Below are positions 21,799 to 33,117 of a stretch of 64,000 bases of DNA, in pieces. Each line of letters begins with the position of its first letter. Positions within the stretch are counted from its first letter, which is position 1. Both the position numbers and the translations under genes were made by a program. Origin of the DNA: Roseibium porphyridii (GTDB lineage Bacteria > Pseudomonadota > Alphaproteobacteria > Rhizobiales > Stappiaceae); contig NZ_CP120863.1 of assembly GCF_026191725.2 (NCBI RefSeq), positions 5,746,001-5,810,000 on the forward strand. Reading direction: 5' to 3'. The notes beneath the pieces are model-generated. The model was not told the DNA's origin and did not search any database. It saw nothing but the letters and a program-made list of their open reading frames with translations.

Positions 21799-22557
21799 TC
21801 ATGGGAGGATCGACCGGCCACCGGAGACGTCGAGAATGGCGCCGGTCGTGTAGCTGGAACTTTCTGAAAGCAGCCAGATGATGGCTTCTGCCACTTCGTC
21901 CGCAGATCCGGCACGTTTCATCGGAAGCTTCGACTGCAGCTGCGCAACGCGGTCCGGCAAGCCGCCAGACGCGTGCAATTCCGTATCGATAATGCCAGGC
22001 CGAACAGCGTTTACGCGGATGCCTTCATCTGCGACTTCCAGAGCCAGGCCAACCGTCATTGTGTCGATCGCGCCTTTTGAGGAAGCATAGTCGACATATT
22101 GGGACGGAGATCCGAGCTTGGAGCCCGCCGAACCGAGGTTCACGATACCGCCACCGCTGCCGCCGTGCCGCGTCGACATTCGCTTGATCGCTTCGCGTGC
22201 ACAAAGGAACGAGCCGACCACGTTGATGGAGAACATTCTGGTCAGACGTTCGGCTGTCATTTCATCGACCCGTTGAGAAAAATCGACGACACCCGCATTG
22301 TTGACAAGTCCGGTCAGCTGCCCGAGTTCATCCGCTGCGTTGAAGAGAGCAAGAATATCAGCCTCCCGCGACACATCAGCCTGAACTGCAACGGCCTTTC
22401 CACCAGCCGCTTCAATGTCAGCAACCACGGCATCCGCAGCCGTCTTGTTGCCTGCATAATTCACGATCACGGTGTGGCCAAAAACGCTGGCCTTGCGGCA
22501 AACACTGGCGCCAATGCCTCGGCTGCCGCCTGTGACGATAAGAACTTGATCGGTCAT
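21799..22557 (-). CDS. SDR family oxidoreductase
   Basis: Classical short-chain dehydrogenase/reductase of 252 residues. The cofactor site is TGGSRGIG, followed by NNAGVVD, the catalytic S-(12)-Y-x-x-x-K (Ser in NLGSAGS, Tyr/Lys in YASSKGA) and the C-terminal TGAILDVSGGRSI. N35-Y-A-G after strand 2, in place of an acidic residue, leans toward NADP(H). The substrate is unknown. It sits inside the TCA operon between an exported protein and lpd, which is unusual for an SDR. Confidence 0.88.
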   Translation of the reverse strand: MTDQVLIVTGGSRGIGASVCRKASVFGHTVIVNYAGNKTAADAVVADIEAAGGKAVAVQADVSREADILALFNAADELGQLTGLVNNAGVVDFSQRVDEMTAERLTRMFSINVVGSFLCAREAIKRMSTRHGGSGGGIVNLGSAGSKLGSPSQYVDYASSKGAIDTMTVGLALEVADEGIRVNAVRPGIIDTELHASGGLPDRVAQLQSKLPMKRAGSADEVAEAIIWLLSESSSYTTGAILDVSGGRSILP

Positions 22558-22583
22558 CTTGTCTCCGACTGAGACCCCTGGTG

Positions 22584-23000
22584 CTATTTAATCGGACGCA
22601 AATTGTCCGTCGCTCGCCCTTTGGCCCAAGTGCCAAAGAGTGAACCGTCGGGGTTGATTTGATAGATCACGGGGTCGGCCTCACCCCAGTCAACGACGAG
22701 CTGGTTTCCTTTGACAGGCCCCTGGCCGTGGAACGTGTCGCCAGCGATTTCCCAGCGGATATAGGCCGTATTGTCCTTCACCGTTATCGTTGCCCGGCCC
22801 TGATAAGCAGCGCCGCTCGGATTGGTGCCCTGAACTGAATAGGTGCCTTCAATCTGCGGCGCGAAGACTGCCTTGGGCGCAGCGGGGGCCGGATTGGAAA
22901 GCCACGGCAACGAGGTGAGCGCCATGACCGCCACAATCAAGGCGGCGGCAAGCTTTCTAATGAGTGGCAGCAGTGAAGCCTTCGGTGTCCTTATGCCCAT
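22584..23000 (-). CDS. Exported protein of unknown function
   Basis: 138 residues from the ATG at 23000 (the frame runs up to 23090, but would then overlap the LysE gene). A basic N-terminus and a hydrophobic helix (LAAALIVAVMALTSL) form a signal peptide. The mature part is one small beta-rich domain (GTYSVQGTNPSGAAYQGRAT, IRWEIAGDTFHGQGPVKGNQ, VVDWGEADPVIYQINPDGSLFGTW). I have seen such domains as conserved hypotheticals in alphaproteobacteria, without a known function. It lies between the LysE and SDR genes of the TCA operon. Confidence 0.75.
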   Translation of the reverse strand: MGIRTPKASLLPLIRKLAAALIVAVMALTSLPWLSNPAPAAPKAVFAPQIEGTYSVQGTNPSGAAYQGRATITVKDNTAYIRWEIAGDTFHGQGPVKGNQLVVDWGEADPVIYQINPDGSLFGTWAKGRATDNLRPIK

Positions 23001-23020
23001 CAGTCGCCTCCTTATCAGAA

Positions 23021-23635
23021 TTAACGTTCGGCCAAGGCCAGTCGCAAACCAAAGCCTGCAAATGTTGCAGCAACTGTCCGGCGCATCCACACAAGCACCC
23101 TGTCGCTGCGCAAGATCCGTTCGCCGATGAGCGATGCAAACATGCCGTAAACAACAAAAACCAAGAATGTCATCGCCATAAAGACAGCCCCGTGCAAAAG
23201 CATCTCCAGGGTCGGATTGCTTGCAGCCGGACTGACGAATTGCGGCAGGAATGCAAGAAAGAAGACCGTCAGCTTCGGATTGAGGATGTTGATCAGGAAG
23301 CCCGTCCAGGCCGTAGCGGCAAAGCTCTTGGCGTTGCTTTTGTCGGCCCTCAAATCCATTGGTCCGCTATCTTTCAGTGTTTGCCAGGCCAGATAGAGCA
23401 GATAGGCGACGCCTGCATATTTGACGGCCGTAAACACCAACGCACTGGTGTGCATCAAAGCCGCAAGGCCGACAACGGACGCCAGAATGGCCGGAACAAT
23501 TCCGAAGGTGCACCCAAGAGCGGCGGCTATGGAAGCCTGCCGCCCCTTACCGAGGCCAACGGCCACGGTGTAAACAACCCCTGTTCCGGGAACCAGCACC
23601 ACGATCAGGGCGGTTATCAAGAACTCCAGACTCAT
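23021..23635 (-). CDS. LysE family amino-acid exporter
   Basis: Inner-membrane exporter of the LysE/RhtB family, 204 residues with six hydrophobic helices. The family signature is near the N-terminus (VVLVPGTGVVYTVAVGLGKGRQASIAAALG), and GFLINILNPKLTVFFLAFLPQFV is typical RhtB. The substrate is likely an amino acid or a derivative. It starts the block of three non-TCA genes between odhB and lpd. Confidence 0.88.
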   Translation of the reverse strand: MSLEFLITALIVVLVPGTGVVYTVAVGLGKGRQASIAAALGCTFGIVPAILASVVGLAALMHTSALVFTAVKYAGVAYLLYLAWQTLKDSGPMDLRADKSNAKSFAATAWTGFLINILNPKLTVFFLAFLPQFVSPAASNPTLEMLLHGAVFMAMTFLVFVVYGMFASLIGERILRSDRVLVWMRRTVAATFAGFGLRLALAER

Positions 23636-23672
23636 GATGCGGTCCCTTTTCTATGGGGTCGGCTGGTCCGGA

Positions 23673-25187
23673 TTACAGATCCAGAACCAGACGCTGCGGG
23701 TCTTCCAGGCTTTCCTTGACGCGGACCAGGAAGGTCACGGCTTCCTTGCCGTCGACGATGCGGTGATCATAGGACAAAGCCAGATACATCATCGGGCGGA
23801 TCACCACCTGACCGTTGACGGCCATCGGCCGCTCCTGAATCTTGTGCATGCCCAAAATGCCCGACTGGGGAGCATTCAGGATCGGAGACGACATAAGCGA
23901 ACCATACACGCCACCATTGGAGATGGTGAAGGTGCCACCGGACATGTCTGCCATGCCGAGTTTGCCGTCCCGGGCCTTGCGACCAAGATTGCCGATTTCC
24001 TTTTCGATCTCGGCAATGGACATTTCGTCGGCGTCACGCACCACCGGCACCACAAGACCCTTGTCTGTGCCGACTGCAACACCGATGTGGCAGAAGTTCT
24101 TGTAAATGATGTCGGTGCCGTCGATCTCGGCGTTAACGGCCGGGATTTCCTTCAGCGCATGCGTGACTGCCTTGGTGAAGAAGCCCATGAAGCCGAGCTT
24201 GACGCCGTGTTTCTTTTCGAAAAGGTCCTTGTACTGCTTCCGCAGCTCCATCACCGGCCCCATGTCCACCTCATTGTAAGTGGTCAGCATGGCAGCAGTG
24301 TTTTGAGCATCCTTCAGACGGCGCGCGATCGTCTGGCGCAGCTTGGTCATGCGCACCCGCTCTTCGCGCGTTTCATCCTGAGCGGCAACTGGGCCACGCG
24401 GGATGGCAGCCGCCGCCGGAGCCGAAGCTGCAGCCGTTGCACCGGACGCGATCGCGTTGATGACATCCTCTTTCAGGACCTGACCACGCTTGCCGGACCC
24501 GGCAACCTGATCACCGGAAAGGTTGTTTTCCGCCATCATTTTCTGAGCAGAAGGTGCTGCCGGCATGGATGTTCCGGAAACCGCTGCAGGAGCTGAAGTC
24601 GCTGCAGCCGAAGCAGCTGCCGGCGCTGCAGCGGCACCAGCGCCGGACGGGTCGATCTGGCAAAGAAGTATGCCGGGCTGAATGGTCGCGCCGGTTTCAG
24701 CGGCAATCTTGACAACGGTGCCTCCAACAGGAGCCGGCACTTCCTGAGCAGCCTTGTCTGTTTCAAGTTCGACGAGCGTGTCATCGGCCTTGACCGTGTC
24801 ACCGACCTTGACGCTCCACTCTCCAACCTCGGCTTCCGTCACGGATTCGCCAGCACTTGGTGCAACCACGTCCACCAGTTCGGCAGCGCCCGAGGATTTA
24901 GCAGCCGGAGCGCTTTCTGCCTTGGCTGGAGCCGCAGCTGCAGCAACAGCGCCTTCGGCGATCTGGCCGAGAAGGGCTCCAACTTCAACCGTATCACCTT
25001 CGTTGACCACGATGCTTTCCAGCGTACCTGCCGCGGGAGCAGGAACCTCAACCGTGACCTTGTCGGTTTCCAGTTCCACCAGTGGCTCGTCCTGACTGAC
25101 GGCATCCCCCGGTTTCTTGAACCATTGTGCAATTGTTGCTTCAGAAACGGATTCACCCAGCGTGGGCACGCGAATTTCGGTTGCCAT
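23673..25187 (-). CDS. odhB: 2-oxoglutarate dehydrogenase E2 (dihydrolipoyl succinyltransferase), two lipoyl domains
   Basis: Core of the 2-oxoglutarate dehydrogenase complex; transfers the succinyl group to CoA. The 504 residues have two lipoyl domains, with ETDK lysines at K43 and K145, joined by Ala/Pro-rich linkers. A subunit-binding domain (about 209-246) and the catalytic domain follow, with H475 and D479 in the SYDHRIVDG motif. Most E2o proteins carry a single lipoyl domain and have about 400 residues. It lies 72 nt after sucA in the mdh-suc operon. The E2o assignment rests on the sucA neighbour and on sequence style; the branched-chain E2 is unlikely. Confidence 0.94.
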   Translation of the reverse strand: MATEIRVPTLGESVSEATIAQWFKKPGDAVSQDEPLVELETDKVTVEVPAPAAGTLESIVVNEGDTVEVGALLGQIAEGAVAAAAAPAKAESAPAAKSSGAAELVDVVAPSAGESVTEAEVGEWSVKVGDTVKADDTLVELETDKAAQEVPAPVGGTVVKIAAETGATIQPGILLCQIDPSGAGAAAAPAAASAAATSAPAAVSGTSMPAAPSAQKMMAENNLSGDQVAGSGKRGQVLKEDVINAIASGATAAASAPAAAAIPRGPVAAQDETREERVRMTKLRQTIARRLKDAQNTAAMLTTYNEVDMGPVMELRKQYKDLFEKKHGVKLGFMGFFTKAVTHALKEIPAVNAEIDGTDIIYKNFCHIGVAVGTDKGLVVPVVRDADEMSIAEIEKEIGNLGRKARDGKLGMADMSGGTFTISNGGVYGSLMSSPILNAPQSGILGMHKIQERPMAVNGQVVIRPMMYLALSYDHRIVDGKEAVTFLVRVKESLEDPQRLVLDL

Positions 25188-25259
25188 GGTCGCCTTCTCT
25201 TAAAATTACCTGGCCAGTCTTGAGAAGAGGGCCCGAGGGCCCTCCCGAACGGGATACGT

Positions 25260-28247
25260 TTAGTTTCCTAGTGCCTCTTCGAGGAATGCCTGCAGCTGTG
25301 CCAGATGGGCCGACATCAGGCCGGTTGCCGTCGAAGCCATTGCCGCCCGGCCTGCATAGCGTGGACGCTTGTGTTTGGCATCGATCTGGCCGAGCACCCA
25401 CTCAATGTAGGATTCCACAAAGAACCAGCTGCCCATATTTTTGGGCTCTTCCTGACACCAGACCATTTCGGCCTGCGGGAAGCGCGCCAACTCGAGCATG
25501 AGCGCCTTCTTCGGGAACGGATACAGCTGCTCAATTCGCATGAGATAGACATCATTGATGCCGCGCTTCTCACGCTCTTCAAACAGATCGTAGTAGACCT
25601 TTCCGGAACACATCACGACACGACGGATCTTGTCATCTGCGACCAGCTTGCTTTCGGCGTTGAGGTTCGGACCCCAATCGTCCCAAAGCAGACGGTGGAA
25701 CGTTGAATCCGGGCCGAGCTCTTCGATCTTCGAAACGGCTTTCTTGTGGCGCAGAAGTGATTTCGGCGTCATCAGGATCAGCGGTTTACGAATGTCACGG
25801 CGAAGCTGGCGGCGCAGAATGTGGAAGTAGTTTGCCGGTGTCGAACAGTTCGCCACCTGCATGTTGTCTTCCGCACAGAGCTGCAAATAACGCTCAAGAC
25901 GAGCTGATGAGTGTTCCGGCCCTTGGCCCTCATAACCGTGCGGCAGCAGGCAGACCAGACCCGACATGCGAAGCCATTTGCGTTCGCCTGACGAAATGAA
26001 CTGGTCGAACAAGACCTGGGCGCCGTTGGCAAAGTCGCCGAATTGCGCTTCCCACATGGTCAGTGCACGCGGCTCGGTGAGCGAATACCCATATTCAAAC
26101 CCAAGAACAGCTTCTTCGGAGAGCATCGAGTTGATGACTTCGTAGCGCTGCTGATCTGGCGAAATATGGTTGAGCGGGATATAGCGACTTTCGTTTTCCT
26201 GATCATAAAGGACAGAATGACGCTGAGAAAACGTTCCGCGCTCGCAGTCCTGACCTGAAAGGCGGATCGGGTGCCCTTCCTTCAGAAGCGACGCGAATGC
26301 AAGCGCTTCAGCGGTTGCCCAATCGATGCCTTCACCGGTCTCGATCATGCGCTCACGATGGTTCATGAAGCGGGCGATGGTCCGGTGGATGTTGAAGCCG
26401 TCCGGAACATGGGCAAGCGCCCGTCCCATGTCCTTCAGTTCCTCAAGCGGCAGTCCGGTTTGACCGCGGCGCGGGTCATCTTCGTCACCCGCGCGCTTCA
26501 TGCCGGCCCACTTGCCGTCGAGCCAATCGGCCTTGTTGGGCTTGAAGGCCTGACCGGTGTCGAATTCCTCGTCCAGATGCTTGCGCCACTCGGCCTTCAT
26601 CTGATCGACGTCTTCCTGTGAAAGCAGGCCTTCGCTGATCAGACGCTCGGAATAAAGCTGAAGTGTCGTCGCATGCTTGCGGATCTTGCGGTACATGATC
26701 GGCTGCGTGAACGCTGGTTCGTCACCTTCGTTGTGGCCGAAGCGGCGATAGCAAATCATGTCGATAACCACCGGACGATGGAACGTCTGACGATATTCGA
26801 TTGCGATCTTGGCCGCAAAGACGACCGCTTCAGGATCGTCCGCATTGACGTGGAAAATCGGCGCTTCGATAACCTTGGCCATGTCCGACGGATAAGGAGA
26901 GGACCTGGAGAAGCGCGGATTGGTCGTGAAACCAATCTGGTTGTTGATGATCACATGAACCGAACCGCCGGTGCGGTGACCGCGCAGCGCTGAAAGACCA
27001 AAACACTCGGCAACAACGCCCTGGCCGGCAAACGCCGCATCGCCATGCAGCAGCAACGGCAAAACCGTGTCGCGATCAACTTCAGTGGTTTCGATGAAAT
27101 TACCGTTGTCGTCGGCGGCGAGCTGATCCTGCTTGGCGCGGGCCTTGCCCAGAACAACGGGATTGACGATCTCAAGGTGAGATGGGTTGGCCGTCAGCGA
27201 CAAATGGACATTGTTGCCGTCGAACGTCCGGTCGGACGACGCACCAAGGTGGTATTTCACATCGCCGGAACCTTCCACGTCATCAGGTGCGTAGGAGCCG
27301 CCCTTGAATTCATGGAAAATGGCGCGGTGCGGTTTGCGCATCACCTGGGACAACACGTTCAGGCGGCCACGGTGCGCCATGCCGAAGACGATTTCCTTCA
27401 GGCCCATCTGCCCGCCACGCTTGATGATCTGCTCCAGCGCGGGGATCAGCGCTTCACCGCCATCAAGACCAAAGCGTTTCGTGCCGGTGTATTTGACATC
27501 GAGAAACTTTTCGAAGCCTTCCGCCTCAACGAGCTTGTTCAGGATTGCCTTTTTGCCTTCAGAGGTGAACGCAACCTGCTTGTCCGGCCCTTCAATGCGC
27601 TCCTGTAACCAGGCTTTGGATGCCGGGTCGGAAATATGCATGAACTCGACACCGAGCGTGGAACAGTAGGTCCGCTTCAGGATGTCGAGCATCTCGCGGA
27701 TGGTGGCGTGTTCCAGTCCGAGAACGTGGTCGATGAAGATCGGTCGGTCCCAATCGGCTTCCGTGAAACCGTAGGATGAGGGATGCAGCTCCTCATGATC
27801 GCCCTTGCCGCTCAGCCCGAGCGGATCAAGATCTGCATGCAGGTGACCACGCATGCGATATGCGCGGATCATCATCAGGGCACGGACGGAATCGCGGGTT
27901 GCCTGGTGCACCTGGGCATCCGAAATCGGTTCGCCCTTGGCTTCAGCTTTCTTTTTGAGCTTGTCGCCGATCTTCTGTTCAATCGGTGCCCAGTTGCCGT
28001 CAAAAGCGTTGACGAGATCGCCATTTGCTTCAAGCGGCCAGTCCTTGCGTTTCCAGGTCGCCCCGCGTGCCTCTTTCAAAACGGCTTCTTTTTCGTCCTG
28101 GAAAGACGCAAAGAATTCCCGCCAATCGGCGTCCACCGAATTCGGATCCGTTTTGTACTGTGCGTAGAGGTCTTCGATATAGGCTGCGTTGGCGCCGTAA
28201 AGCAACGACGTCAGTGCGAATACGTTGTTCGCTTCCTGCCGTGCCAT
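25260..28247 (-). CDS. sucA: 2-oxoglutarate dehydrogenase E1 component
   Basis: Thiamine diphosphate-dependent E1o that decarboxylates 2-oxoglutarate and succinylates the E2 lipoyl arm. From the ATG at 28247 there are 995 residues. The N-terminal E2-binding part (SLLYGANAAYIEDLYAQYK, DADWREFFASF) is present, and the HRGRLN, GDAAFAGQGVVAE, HVIINNQIGFTTNP and CYRRFGHNEGDEPAFTQP ThDP-binding blocks are intact. The frame continues upstream to 28382, but that extension does not look like the family. AAAGGA precedes the ATG. Confidence 0.97.
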   Translation of the reverse strand: MARQEANNVFALTSLLYGANAAYIEDLYAQYKTDPNSVDADWREFFASFQDEKEAVLKEARGATWKRKDWPLEANGDLVNAFDGNWAPIEQKIGDKLKKKAEAKGEPISDAQVHQATRDSVRALMMIRAYRMRGHLHADLDPLGLSGKGDHEELHPSSYGFTEADWDRPIFIDHVLGLEHATIREMLDILKRTYCSTLGVEFMHISDPASKAWLQERIEGPDKQVAFTSEGKKAILNKLVEAEGFEKFLDVKYTGTKRFGLDGGEALIPALEQIIKRGGQMGLKEIVFGMAHRGRLNVLSQVMRKPHRAIFHEFKGGSYAPDDVEGSGDVKYHLGASSDRTFDGNNVHLSLTANPSHLEIVNPVVLGKARAKQDQLAADDNGNFIETTEVDRDTVLPLLLHGDAAFAGQGVVAECFGLSALRGHRTGGSVHVIINNQIGFTTNPRFSRSSPYPSDMAKVIEAPIFHVNADDPEAVVFAAKIAIEYRQTFHRPVVIDMICYRRFGHNEGDEPAFTQPIMYRKIRKHATTLQLYSERLISEGLLSQEDVDQMKAEWRKHLDEEFDTGQAFKPNKADWLDGKWAGMKRAGDEDDPRRGQTGLPLEELKDMGRALAHVPDGFNIHRTIARFMNHRERMIETGEGIDWATAEALAFASLLKEGHPIRLSGQDCERGTFSQRHSVLYDQENESRYIPLNHISPDQQRYEVINSMLSEEAVLGFEYGYSLTEPRALTMWEAQFGDFANGAQVLFDQFISSGERKWLRMSGLVCLLPHGYEGQGPEHSSARLERYLQLCAEDNMQVANCSTPANYFHILRRQLRRDIRKPLILMTPKSLLRHKKAVSKIEELGPDSTFHRLLWDDWGPNLNAESKLVADDKIRRVVMCSGKVYYDLFEEREKRGINDVYLMRIEQLYPFPKKALMLELARFPQAEMVWCQEEPKNMGSWFFVESYIEWVLGQIDAKHKRPRYAGRAAMASTATGLMSAHLAQLQAFLEEALGN

Positions 28248-28452
28248 GTCCTTTAGCGGAGGTTTGCTCCGCCCTTTTTGTTTAGGCGGGCCGAAAATAA
28301 GACCCGCGGCCGGTTCCCTACAAAGACCGATGAAATCATCAGCCCCTCGAATAAGTGTTACGGCACACAATTTGCGCCGCAACCCATCCTTTCACTATGC
28401 AACAGGAAACGTAAACCGTTTCCGTGCACTACCCGCAAATAATTCTGCGATT

Positions 28453-29358
28453 TTAGCTCTTCAAGACTTCGAGAAGTGTCTCACCAAGCTTTGCAGGGGA
28501 CGGAGACACCTTGATACCAGCCGCTTCCATGGCATCGATCTTGTCTTCCGCACCACCTTTACCACCGGAAATCACGGCGCCGGCATGGCCCATCGTCCGG
28601 CCAGGAGGTGCCGTGCGGCCTGCAATGAACCCAGCCATCGGCTTCGAACGGCCCTTCTTGGCCTCATCCTTCAGGAACTGAGCAGCCTCTTCCTCGGCAG
28701 AGCCGCCGATTTCGCCGATCATGATGATGGATTGAGTCTCATCGTCAGCCAGGAACATCTCCAGGACGTCGATGAACTCGGTGCCTTTGACCGGGTCGCC
28801 GCCGATGCCGACAGCCGTGGTCTGTCCAAGACCTGCGACTGATGTCTGATAGACGGCTTCATAGGTCAAAGTGCCAGAGCGAGAGACGACGCCAACGGAA
28901 CCTTTCTTGAAGATGGAACCGGGCATGATGCCGATCTTGCACTCTTCCGGGGTCAGGATGCCCGGGCAGTTCGGCCCAAGCAGGCGTGAATTGGACTTGT
29001 CCAGTTTCGCCTTCACCTTGACCATGTCAGCAACTGGAATGCCCTCGGTGATGCAGACGATGAACGGGATTTCCGCATCGATTGCCTCGATGATCGCGGC
29101 GCCGGCACCTGCCGGTGGAACATAGATTACCGATGCATCAGCACCTGTTGCGTCCTTGGCTTCGCCGACCGAAGCATAGATCGGCAACTGAGCGGCGCTT
29201 TCAACGCTGCCCCATGTTTCGCCACCCTTTTTGGGATGAACGCCGGCAACCATCCTGGTGCCATAGTACTCAAGCGCCTGCTCCGTATGGAACGTGCCGG
29301 TCTTGCCGGTCAGGCCCTGAACGATGATTTTCGTGTCTTTATTGACGAGGATCGACAT
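28453..29358 (-). CDS. sucD: Succinyl-CoA synthetase alpha subunit
   Basis: Forms the phosphohistidine and binds CoA in the reversible conversion of succinyl-CoA, ADP and phosphate to succinate and ATP. The 301 residues start [20 protein letters not shown] and hold the active-site histidine in [15 protein letters not shown] and the [19 protein letters not shown] block. Its ATG immediately follows the sucC stop codon, so the two subunits are translationally linked. Confidence 0.97.
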   Translation of the reverse strand: MSILVNKDTKIIVQGLTGKTGTFHTEQALEYYGTRMVAGVHPKKGGETWGSVESAAQLPIYASVGEAKDATGADASVIYVPPAGAGAAIIEAIDAEIPFIVCITEGIPVADMVKVKAKLDKSNSRLLGPNCPGILTPEECKIGIMPGSIFKKGSVGVVSRSGTLTYEAVYQTSVAGLGQTTAVGIGGDPVKGTEFIDVLEMFLADDETQSIIMIGEIGGSAEEEAAQFLKDEAKKGRSKPMAGFIAGRTAPPGRTMGHAGAVISGGKGGAEDKIDAMEAAGIKVSPSPAKLGETLLEVLKS

Positions 29359-30558
29359 TTACGCGCCCCCCTTGACGGCTTTCACGATTTTCTGGGCGGC
29401 GTCGTCGAGATCATCAGCGGCAATCACGTTCAGGCCGCTTTCATTGATGATTTTCTTGCCGAGCTCCACATTGGTGCCTTCCAGACGCACAACGAGCGGA
29501 ACCTGCAAGCCGACTTCCTTGACGGCCGCAACAACACCTTCCGCGATCACGTCGCAGCGCATGATGCCACCGAAGATGTTGACCAGAATGCCCTTCACGT
29601 TCGGATCGGACGTGATGATCTTGAATGCTGCCGTCACTTTTTCTTTCGACGCACCCCCGCCAACATCCAGGAAGTTTGCGGGTTCAGCACCGTAGAGCTT
29701 GATGATGTCCATGGTTGCCATGGCAAGCCCGGCACCATTGACCATACAGCCGATGTCACCATCGAGCGCCACATAGGCGAGGTCATGCTTGGACGCTTCG
29801 ATTTCCTTGGCGTCTTCTTCCGTTTCGTCGCGCAGCGCCATGATATCGTCGTGGCGGAACAGCGCGTTGCCGTCGAAGGAGACCTTGGCGTCAAGGACAC
29901 GCAGATGTCCGTCTTTCATGACGATGAGCGGGTTCACTTCCAGAAGGCTCATGTCTTTTTCGACAAAGGCCTTGTGCAGGATGGGGAACAGCGTCATGCC
30001 ATCGTCACGCGCTGCACCTGTCAGTTCAAGCGCATCGCACAACTGGCCCGCATCAGCACTGGTGACACCTGTTTCAGGGTCGATCGGCAGCGTGATGATT
30101 TTTTCTGGCGTTTCTTCGGCAACCGCCTCGATATCCATTCCACCTTCTGTGGAAACCACGAATGCAGGTCGGCCAACCGTGCGATCAACCAGGATGGAGA
30201 GATAGAGTTCACGCTCGATATCAGCGCCGTCTTCAATATAGAGGCGATTCACGACCTTGCCCGCAGGGCCGGTCTGCTTTGTCACCAGCGTGTTGCCAAG
30301 CATTTCCTTGGCATGGGCCGTTACTTCATCCAGTGAGAAAGCAAGGCGAACTCCGCCTTTGGCGTCTTCCGGCAATTCCTTGAATTTGCCCTTGCCGCGG
30401 CCACCAGCGTGGATCTGGGTCTTGACCACCCAGAGCGGGCCGGGAAGTTTCTTTGCCGCAGCTTCCGCCTCATCGGCTGAAAAAATGGCCACGCCTTCTG
30501 CAACCGGTGCACCGAACTGCTTCAGCACTTCCTTGGCCTGGTATTCATGAATATTCAT
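29359..30558 (-). CDS. sucC: Succinyl-CoA synthetase beta subunit
   Basis: ADP-forming beta subunit with an ATP-grasp domain (about residues 1-240) and a C-terminal CoA-ligase domain. The 399 residues start [19 protein letters not shown] and contain [20 protein letters not shown] and the [15 protein letters not shown] phosphate/succinate loop. It lies 79 nt after mdh, and two consecutive hairpins occupy that spacer. Confidence 0.97.
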   Translation of the reverse strand: MNIHEYQAKEVLKQFGAPVAEGVAIFSADEAEAAAKKLPGPLWVVKTQIHAGGRGKGKFKELPEDAKGGVRLAFSLDEVTAHAKEMLGNTLVTKQTGPAGKVVNRLYIEDGADIERELYLSILVDRTVGRPAFVVSTEGGMDIEAVAEETPEKIITLPIDPETGVTSADAGQLCDALELTGAARDDGMTLFPILHKAFVEKDMSLLEVNPLIVMKDGHLRVLDAKVSFDGNALFRHDDIMALRDETEEDAKEIEASKHDLAYVALDGDIGCMVNGAGLAMATMDIIKLYGAEPANFLDVGGGASKEKVTAAFKIITSDPNVKGILVNIFGGIMRCDVIAEGVVAAVKEVGLQVPLVVRLEGTNVELGKKIINESGLNVIAADDLDDAAQKIVKAVKGGA

Positions 30559-30580
30559 GTGTCTCCCCCGTTTTCGGAGG

Positions 30581-30610
30581 ACCGCTCTTTCAAGTGATCG
30601 AAAGAGCGGT
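30581..30610 (-). other. 11-bp stem-loop in the mdh-sucC spacer
   Basis: Perfect inverted repeat, arms ACCGCTCTTTC (30581-30591) and its complement (30600-30610), loop 8 nt. No T-run follows on the minus strand. It could be an mRNA-processing or stabilising element, or a partial terminator. Confidence 0.55.
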
Positions 30611-30628
30611 CGCTAAGTCCTAAAAGCG

Positions 30629-31615
<987 letters not shown>

Positions 31616-31636
31616 TTACGTAAGATGGAACTCTAT

Positions 31637-31662
31637 GCCATCCTCTGATGACTGAGGATGGC
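31637..31662 (-). other. Stem-loop in the mdh leader
   Basis: Perfect 9-bp inverted repeat (31637-31645 with 31654-31662), loop 8 nt, 36 nt upstream of the mdh ATG and 111 nt past the zapE stop. No T-run follows on the minus strand, so a leader-RNA structure is more likely than a zapE terminator. Confidence 0.45.
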
Positions 31663-31773
31663 ACTACTCTCTTTGCCGCCCCTGCGCAAGTTCGCCAAAA
31701 GAATATTGCGCGAGGCGAAGCAAAATTTCTCTTTTCTTCCCGTCTGCGTAATTCTCCTATAGGGAATGCAGAC

Positions 31774-32955
31774 TTATGCGTGTATTTCCCGATTGTCTCC
31801 CGCAAGGTACGCTTCGGACCTCATTTCGATCAAGCGCGAGGCCGTGCGGTCAAATTCAAAAGCTTCCGTGCCATCTTCTCCAACATAGAGATCCTGCGGC
31901 TCGGCCTCAGCCGAAATGACCAGCTTGATGCCGTTGTCGTAAAGCGTATCGATCAAGTTGATAAACCGCTTTGCTTCATTGCGCCGAGCACGCGACAAGA
32001 CCGGCACATTGTCCAAGAAAATGGTGCTATAGGCATTGGCGATGCGGAGATAGTCACTCGCGCCAAGCGGCTGCATGCAAAGGTCGTCGAACGTAAACCT
32101 CGCAGCACCGGAGGCAACCGCTGGCACCGGTATGAGGCGGCCCTTGTTTTCCAATTCTTCGGAATGAGGCTTCATCCCATGCGTGAGCTTACTGAAAATT
32201 TCGTCCATCTGGGTATCTGCATCGCTGCCGAGTGGCGTGACATAAACCGGTGCTCCGGCAAGTTTCTCCAACCGATAGTCGGTCGGTGAATCAAGATGCA
32301 GAATTTCCACACGCGACTTGAGCATTTCGATAAACGGCAAAAACAGTTGCCGGTTCAAACCATCCATGTAGAGACGTGACGGCTCCACATTGGACGTCGC
32401 GACCACCACCACGCCGCGCTCGAACAGCTGCGTAAACAATCGCCCCAGGATCATGGCATCTGCAATATCGGTGACCGAAAACTCGTCGAATAGCAGCAAT
32501 CGGGTTTCTTCGGAAATCTGTTCGGCAACCGGAGGGATCGGGTCATCTCCCTTAACCTCGCCGCGCTTATGCGCCTGTCGGTGCGCATGAATGCGCTCAT
32601 GCACGTCGGTCATGAATTCGTGGAAGTGAACCCGACGCTTTCTTCGGATCACCGTGACCTCATAGAAGAGATCCATCAGCATCGTCTTGCCACGGCCGAC
32701 CCCGCCCCACATGTAGAGGCCCTCGACTTTTGCCCATAGCTGGTTCTTCTTGTTGGCAAACAGCCAGCCAAGTGAACTCTTCTTTGAGGCCAGACGGGTT
32801 TCGGCGAGGCGTGTGTTCAAAAGATCAAGCTGATAAACTGCTTCCCTTTGGACAGGATCTTCAGTGATCTCACCGGACGCGATCAAAGCATCGTAGCGAG
32901 CGCTCATGGCGCGGTTGACCGGCAGTTCCATATTCAAGGGTGCTGCTCCCTCCAT
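31774..32955 (-). CDS. zapE: Cell division protein ZapE (AFG1 family ATPase)
   Basis: AFG1-like AAA ATPase; E. coli ZapE binds FtsZ during late constriction, and AFG1 homologues assist respiratory-complex turnover. The P-loop is GGVGRGKTMLMDLFY, and LLFDEFSVTDIADAMILGRLF and VATSNVEPSRLYMDGLNRQLFLPFI are typical. About 393 residues. The start is uncertain: the ATG at 32955 overlaps its own GGAGG, so a TTG at 32937 or an ATG at 32931 may be used. It lies just upstream of mdh on the same strand, as in many alphaproteobacteria. Confidence 0.93.
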   Translation of the reverse strand: MEGAAPLNMELPVNRAMSARYDALIASGEITEDPVQREAVYQLDLLNTRLAETRLASKKSSLGWLFANKKNQLWAKVEGLYMWGGVGRGKTMLMDLFYEVTVIRRKRRVHFHEFMTDVHERIHAHRQAHKRGEVKGDDPIPPVAEQISEETRLLLFDEFSVTDIADAMILGRLFTQLFERGVVVVATSNVEPSRLYMDGLNRQLFLPFIEMLKSRVEILHLDSPTDYRLEKLAGAPVYVTPLGSDADTQMDEIFSKLTHGMKPHSEELENKGRLIPVPAVASGAARFTFDDLCMQPLGASDYLRIANAYSTIFLDNVPVLSRARRNEAKRFINLIDTLYDNGIKLVISAEAEPQDLYVGEDGTEAFEFDRTASRLIEMRSEAYLAGDNREIHA

Positions 32956-33117
32956 GAGAATTCATGGGGCGGTGAGTATCCAAGGTGCAGATTGCACAAA
33001 ACCTTTGGGCGAAATACGGTCAATTTGCCGCAGATGCAAGTCGTGAATTTGTCTTAGGGCGTCTTGCCATGTCCCGGAAAATTCATTCAACCGATTGAAA
33101 TCAAAGGTTATCAGCAC

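Noticed and set aside
20484..21881. 465-codon open frame on the plus strand opposite lpd
   Set aside because: Shadow of lpd; the real gene has all dihydrolipoyl dehydrogenase motifs on the minus strand.
28251..28280. Terminator-like stem with T-run on the plus strand near the sucA start
   Set aside because: The stem (28256-28272) is followed by T only in the plus direction, but no gene is read that way here; it is probably part of the sucA leader or chance.
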